A stretch of 64,000 nucleotides of DNA from Desulfovibrio sp. G11 (GTDB lineage Bacteria; Desulfobacterota; Desulfovibrionia; Desulfovibrionales; Desulfovibrionaceae). Every line of letters starts with the position of its first letter. Positions within the stretch are counted from its first letter, which is position 1. The translations under genes and the position numbers were made by a program. Below, one piece after another: positions 61,021 to 64,000 of the stretch. The stretch spans positions 924,501 to 988,500 of the forward strand of contig NZ_LT984798.1 of assembly GCF_900243745.1 (NCBI RefSeq), read 5' to 3'. The notes under the pieces are model-generated. The model had not been told where the DNA came from. It searched no databases and worked only from the letters and a program-made list of their open reading frames with translations.

Positions 61021-61077
61021 TCGTGCAGGTTTTGTTAATAGCCAGTGCCAACTATTACGCAAAAACCTATGCACGAC
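61021..61077. promoter_or_regulatory. Large imperfect palindrome upstream of the moron gene
   Basis: Arms TCGTGCA-GGTTTT-TAATAG and CTATTA-AAAACC-TGCACGA surround an inverted AGTGCCAACT box (61044-61053). It sits 13 bases before the moron ATG and 20 bases beyond the sheath stop. Likely operator/promoter region. Confidence 0.6.
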
Positions 61078-61097
61078 AAGGAGGCCCTAGTCTCTTC

Positions 61098-62531
61098 CTA
61101 CAGCAGCAAGTCAACGCGGGCGGCCAGCACATGCAGGCCGTTGACCACGTCGGCGGGTATTTTGATATTCAGGCGGTTGGGGTCTTGCAGGTCGCGCTCG
61201 GCAATGACGCCCTCGGCGTTGGCCGTAACCTCTTCCAGAATTTCCAGTGTTTCGAGATTGCGCAGTACGTCCAGCACTTCGGAGCGTACCTTGGCCGGTG
61301 TGCGGGCCGAGAGCTTTTCGCGCGGGAAGCGCAGGTCAACGCGCTCTTTGACCGCCTTGCAGGTGTAATCAAGGGTGCGGATGGTCGTCATGTCCAGCAT
61401 GCTGATATCCGTAGCGCCTACGGCATTGCGGGTATAGGTGCTGACGGCGCGGACAATCTGCACTGTTTCGCCCGGCCCGACCTCCAGAGGGGTGACGCCG
61501 TTTTTGAGCATGGTTTCCTGCTCATTGCGCGAGAGGCGGGCAGCCACGGGGGGCGCGGCAATGCCGGACAAGGCCAGCGTATTGAGGGGGCGGGCGGGGT
61601 CCTCTTCGCTGGCGGCTACCGCCGCATAGGCTGCGGCAAGCTCTTCAGGCAGGCTGGCAGTGCCGGGCAGGCAGCCCAAGGATATGCGCCCGCTGTTGAT
61701 CTGGCCCGCAAGCGTGGTGGCGCTGGCAAGGCTGCCTGTGGTGGTTGTCCAGCCTGTGGCGCGGCGCTGCTCCAGCGGGCCGGAGATGGCCTCCAGATGT
61801 TCCCGCAGGGCCGTAAGCTGTTCCTGCGCTGCAAAGGGTACGCAGTAAATAGTGTAGCTGGACGCATAGACAGCGGCCAGCGCGTCTGTAAGATCGGGGT
61901 CTTGCTGGCCGCCTGTCATGGCAGTCTTGGTGGCAGTGTACCCCGCCACAGTGCAGGACACGGCCAGGGCGATACGATTGCCCAGAGTACCCTTGTTTTT
62001 GGCGGTAAGCGTCAGGGTAGGCGTGCCGTCCTCCGGCGTGGTGATGGCAGCAGTGACGGGCAAATCCTGCGCATCGTTAATGGCCGCTACAAGATCAGCC
62101 AGCGTGTCGGCGGCGGCATCCTGATAACCGGCGGCAACGGCAACATAGCTATTGCCCACCGACAGCTTGAGTACCCCGGCGCTGGTGGCCTGCCCGGACA
62201 GGGTGACCGTGCCTTTGGCGGCAATGCCTGCGGAATGCGGCGGCACAGGCAGCACGGTGAGATCAATATACGGATAGGCAGTAATGGCGGCCCTGACCAT
62301 CGTATGCGCCTGACTGCCGTAGCCAAAGAGTGCTGCTGCCGTGGCATCGTCGAATATCTGCACAGGCTCAAGAGGCGCTGCGGATTCCGGCAGTTTCTGT
62401 GCTACAATCAGCACGCGCTGTTCGTTGGTGGCAAGGGTGCGCACCGCCAGCCTGGTATTGATTTCAAAATATTTACCCGGTTTGCGGATGCTGGCCGGGA
62501 GGTTGTCAAACGAGATATTGGCGCTGGCCAT
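61098..62531 (-). CDS. Mu gpL-like tail sheath protein
   Basis: A 477-residue contractile sheath subunit (ANISFDNLPASIRKPGKYFE start, ISLGCLPGTASLPEELAAAYAAV, and the C-terminal SYTFTR-type end RLNIKIPADVVNGLHVLAARVD). The full length matches the Mu sheath. Confidence 0.92.
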   Translation of the reverse strand: MASANISFDNLPASIRKPGKYFEINTRLAVRTLATNEQRVLIVAQKLPESAAPLEPVQIFDDATAAALFGYGSQAHTMVRAAITAYPYIDLTVLPVPPHSAGIAAKGTVTLSGQATSAGVLKLSVGNSYVAVAAGYQDAAADTLADLVAAINDAQDLPVTAAITTPEDGTPTLTLTAKNKGTLGNRIALAVSCTVAGYTATKTAMTGGQQDPDLTDALAAVYASSYTIYCVPFAAQEQLTALREHLEAISGPLEQRRATGWTTTTGSLASATTLAGQINSGRISLGCLPGTASLPEELAAAYAAVAASEEDPARPLNTLALSGIAAPPVAARLSRNEQETMLKNGVTPLEVGPGETVQIVRAVSTYTRNAVGATDISMLDMTTIRTLDYTCKAVKERVDLRFPREKLSARTPAKVRSEVLDVLRNLETLEILEEVTANAEGVIAERDLQDPNRLNIKIPADVVNGLHVLAARVDLLL

Positions 62532-62534
62532 TGG

Positions 62535-62720
62535 TTACTCCTTCGTCTTTTTGCCCGGCTTGATCGCCTCGGGTACGAGATCGCCATCCACTATGCGGCG
62601 GCGGTAGTACGGGCTGTCGGCCACCTGCACGGCGGCGGCATCGTCAATATACGCTGTGGGCTTGTCTTCGCGCGGCACCTTGAGGCCGGGCGCGGCCTTG
62701 ACTGTAAGCATGGTGGGCAT
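62535..62720 (-). CDS. DUF2635 protein (Mu gp38-like)
   Basis: A 61-residue protein (LTVKAAPGLKVPREDKPTAYI...YYRRRIVDGDLV) that matches the DUF2635 pattern, always found before the sheath gene in Mu-like phages. Confidence 0.82.
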   Translation of the reverse strand: MPTMLTVKAAPGLKVPREDKPTAYIDDAAAVQVADSPYYRRRIVDGDLVPEAIKPGKKTKE

Positions 62721-62727
62721 GGCGTCC

Positions 62728-63420
62728 TCACACTTGGATTTGCAGGGTTATGTGATCTTCCGCTGCCGGTGGGTCTGTAGCCATGTCCTGCGGCGGCTTG
62801 AGCCAGTATTGCAGCCGCAGGCAATTCAAACCCGGCAGCGGCGCGGGATTGTTGGCATTGGCAGCGCCGGGGAAAGTCTGGCCGTCCGGCGGCAGGTAGC
62901 CGCCGGGCTGGAGCGTTGCGCCGTTTTCCGGCAAGGGCGCCTGCCCCGGCTCACGCAGGCGAACGTCCACTATGGCTGTCCAGTCCTGTGACATGACAGA
63001 AAGTGCCTGCGCTGCGGTTTTGGCGCTGAACAGGCTGCGGACACGGCCTGGGCGCAGGTGGTCAACATTATCAAGCCCGAAGTCCTGCATGCAGATGAGC
63101 CGGGCCACATCGTCGAGCATCTGATACGTACCCACATTGCCCGGCCCGCCCTTGCGCGTGGCGGCCTCGCTGCGCACACTGCGGTCAGCCACTATGGTGG
63201 TAAAGGCAAGCCGGGTGCGGAAACGGGTGCTGGCGGTATTGAGCGGCTCCGGTGCAGTACTGTCCTTGAAGGTTACCCACACAGCGGGCAAGGCGCGGAT
63301 AACGCCCTGCCAGTCGCCCATGAGTTCGCCGCCGTAAGAGGACACCAGGCGCAGGTACGGCAGCTTTGCCGCCGCAATCTGCTCTATGATGCCGTTTTCA
63401 ATTTCCATGATGGGCAGCAT
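62728..63420 (-). CDS. Mu gp37-like (DUF1834) tail protein
   Basis: A 230-residue protein (MEIENGIIEQIAAAKLPYLRL, then LPAVWVTFKDS and RFRTRLAFTTIVADRS). ATG overlaps the gp36 stop. Probably a tail-completion or terminator protein. Confidence 0.82.
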   Translation of the reverse strand: MLPIMEIENGIIEQIAAAKLPYLRLVSSYGGELMGDWQGVIRALPAVWVTFKDSTAPEPLNTASTRFRTRLAFTTIVADRSVRSEAATRKGGPGNVGTYQMLDDVARLICMQDFGLDNVDHLRPGRVRSLFSAKTAAQALSVMSQDWTAIVDVRLREPGQAPLPENGATLQPGGYLPPDGQTFPGAANANNPAPLPGLNCLRLQYWLKPPQDMATDPPAAEDHITLQIQV

Positions 63421-63872
63421 CAGAACCTCCAGATGCGTTGGCCGGGCTGGAACTGCACGGCGGCATCGTCGGCTTCGGCGGGGTCGCTGCCGTTCTCGTC
63501 GGGTAAAAGCAGGTCTGTCACGCCCCTGGCTACGCTTTTAAGCCACGCGGTGGCTTCTTCGTAGCGCCGGATGATGCTCTCGCTCTCCTGGGCGTCACCG
63601 CCTGTCAGGTGGTAGCGCGCCATGTCCATAACAAAGCCTTTGAGCGGCTCGGGTGTATCGTCGCCGCTGACAGTCAACGGCACGGCATAGCGCGGGGCAA
63701 GGTATGTATCAGCCTCCCGGCTGGCACGGGCCAGCGCGTCAAGCACGCGCTGCCCGTCCAGCGTGGGTTGGCCTTCCGCGTCGTCAGCACCTGGGGCGAG
63801 ATTAAGCATTTCGTCTTGGCCGAAGTGCGCAGTCATGCCAGCAAGGCTGCCGTAGAGCGTGGGGCCGGGCAT
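63420..63872 (-). CDS. Mu gp36-like (DUF1320) head-tail connector
   Basis: A 150-residue DUF1320 protein (MTAHFGQDEMLNLAP, LARASREADTYLAPRYAVPL, FVMDMARYHLTGGDAQ). The ATG at 63872 lies 4 bases after the stop of the upstream gene; a longer frame exists but overlaps that gene. Confidence 0.83.
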   Translation of the reverse strand: MPGPTLYGSLAGMTAHFGQDEMLNLAPGADDAEGQPTLDGQRVLDALARASREADTYLAPRYAVPLTVSGDDTPEPLKGFVMDMARYHLTGGDAQESESIIRRYEEATAWLKSVARGVTDLLLPDENGSDPAEADDAAVQFQPGQRIWRF

Positions 63873-63876
63873 GGCT

Positions 63877-64000
63877 TTAGCCTGCCTTTTTAGCCGCTTT
63901 GGCGGCGGTTTTATCGGTTTTGGCCGTAGCCGGAGCTTCGGCCTTGGGCGCGGCAGCGGGCAGATTTTCAACCGGGCCAGTACTGACATTGGCATTGCTG
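63877..64000 (-). CDS. C-terminal end of a prophage gene (gp35-like), partial
   Basis: Forty codons reach the window edge and end in an Ala/Lys/Pro-rich tail (PKAEAPATAKTDKTAAKAAK). Position before gp36 and the tail fit Mu gp35-like proteins, but too little is visible for certainty. Confidence 0.5.
   Translation of the reverse strand, partial: SNANVSTGPVENLPAAAPKAEAPATAKTDKTAAKAAKKAG

Noticed and set aside
61023..62780. 585-codon open frame on plus
   Set aside because: Antisense to the sheath gene; Gly/Arg-rich shadow of GC-rich codons.

Overview
The window reads as chromosome of a sulfate-reducing deltaproteobacterium of the Desulfovibrio type. The evidence is a flagellar/chemotaxis block in that style, a DUF169 protein, a UGA-decoded (selenocysteine) IscA/HesB protein, a strictly anaerobic glycyl radical enzyme and a Mu-like prophage. 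The genus is an inference; no 16S gene is present.

Layout. (1) 1-6.9 kb is ordinary chromosome: cheY, fliL and two flagellar-cluster accessory genes, a DUF169 gene, a phenylacetate-CoA ligase-like gene, a CLC chloride channel and an intact tRNA-Phe. (2) 6.9-46.0 kb is an integrative element of about 39 kb inserted in the 3' half of tRNA-Phe. It is bounded by a perfect 50-bp direct repeat (6911-6960 and 45960-46009), with a tyrosine integrase beside attR. Its left part holds two diverged copies, in inverted orientation (8.4-15.6 kb and 18.9-25.6 kb), of one module: ERF annealing protein, Cas4-like nuclease, Phd/RelE pair, CobS-like AAA+ ATPase with a C-terminal WGR-like domain, DUF3150 protein, HExxH+VWA protein, and two membrane microproteins. 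Only the left copy keeps ERF and a full Cas4-like gene. Between the copies lies an apparent defence segment: YoeB/RelB-type pair, Mrr nuclease, PLD-like protein and an N-terminally cut ATPase. (3) 26.0-37.8 kb of the element is metabolic cargo: a sigma-54 activator, a glycyl radical enzyme with an unusual Cys-Val-Ser active-site motif, its activase, a selenocysteine HesB protein next to its cysteine paralogue, a broken EamA transporter, an APC permease, a DUF4125 protein, a TSUP exporter and an ArsB/NhaD-superfamily antiporter. Three good -24/-12 promoters (27701, 34679 minus, 34883 plus) make this look like one sigma-54 regulon. (4) 38.5-46.0 kb holds a truncated second integrase, an IS30-family insertion, a ParB-like protein, AlpA-like small DNA-binding proteins and a YagK/YfjJ-type replication protein.

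(5) 46.0-64.0 kb is the tail half of a Mu-like contractile-tail prophage read on the minus strand: gp36, gp37, DUF2635, sheath, a two-gene moron cassette, tube, a tail chaperone pair with an A AAA AAG frameshift site, tape measure, gpN, gpP, gp45, gp46, gp47, gp48, tail fibre and fibre chaperone. The fibre gene ends in a multi-way inversion system: four copies of a 19-bp crossover-like site pair four alternative C-terminal cassettes, two read on plus and two on minus. A P4-type tyrosine recombinase lacking its usual N-terminal domain sits 46 bp from the outermost site and is the best candidate invertase.

The most unusual items are the tail-fibre shufflon and its recombinase, the inverted CobS-WGR/DUF3150/VWA modules with conserved microproteins and leader hairpins, the UGA-containing HesB gene, and the CVS-type glycyl radical enzyme with its sigma-54 regulon.
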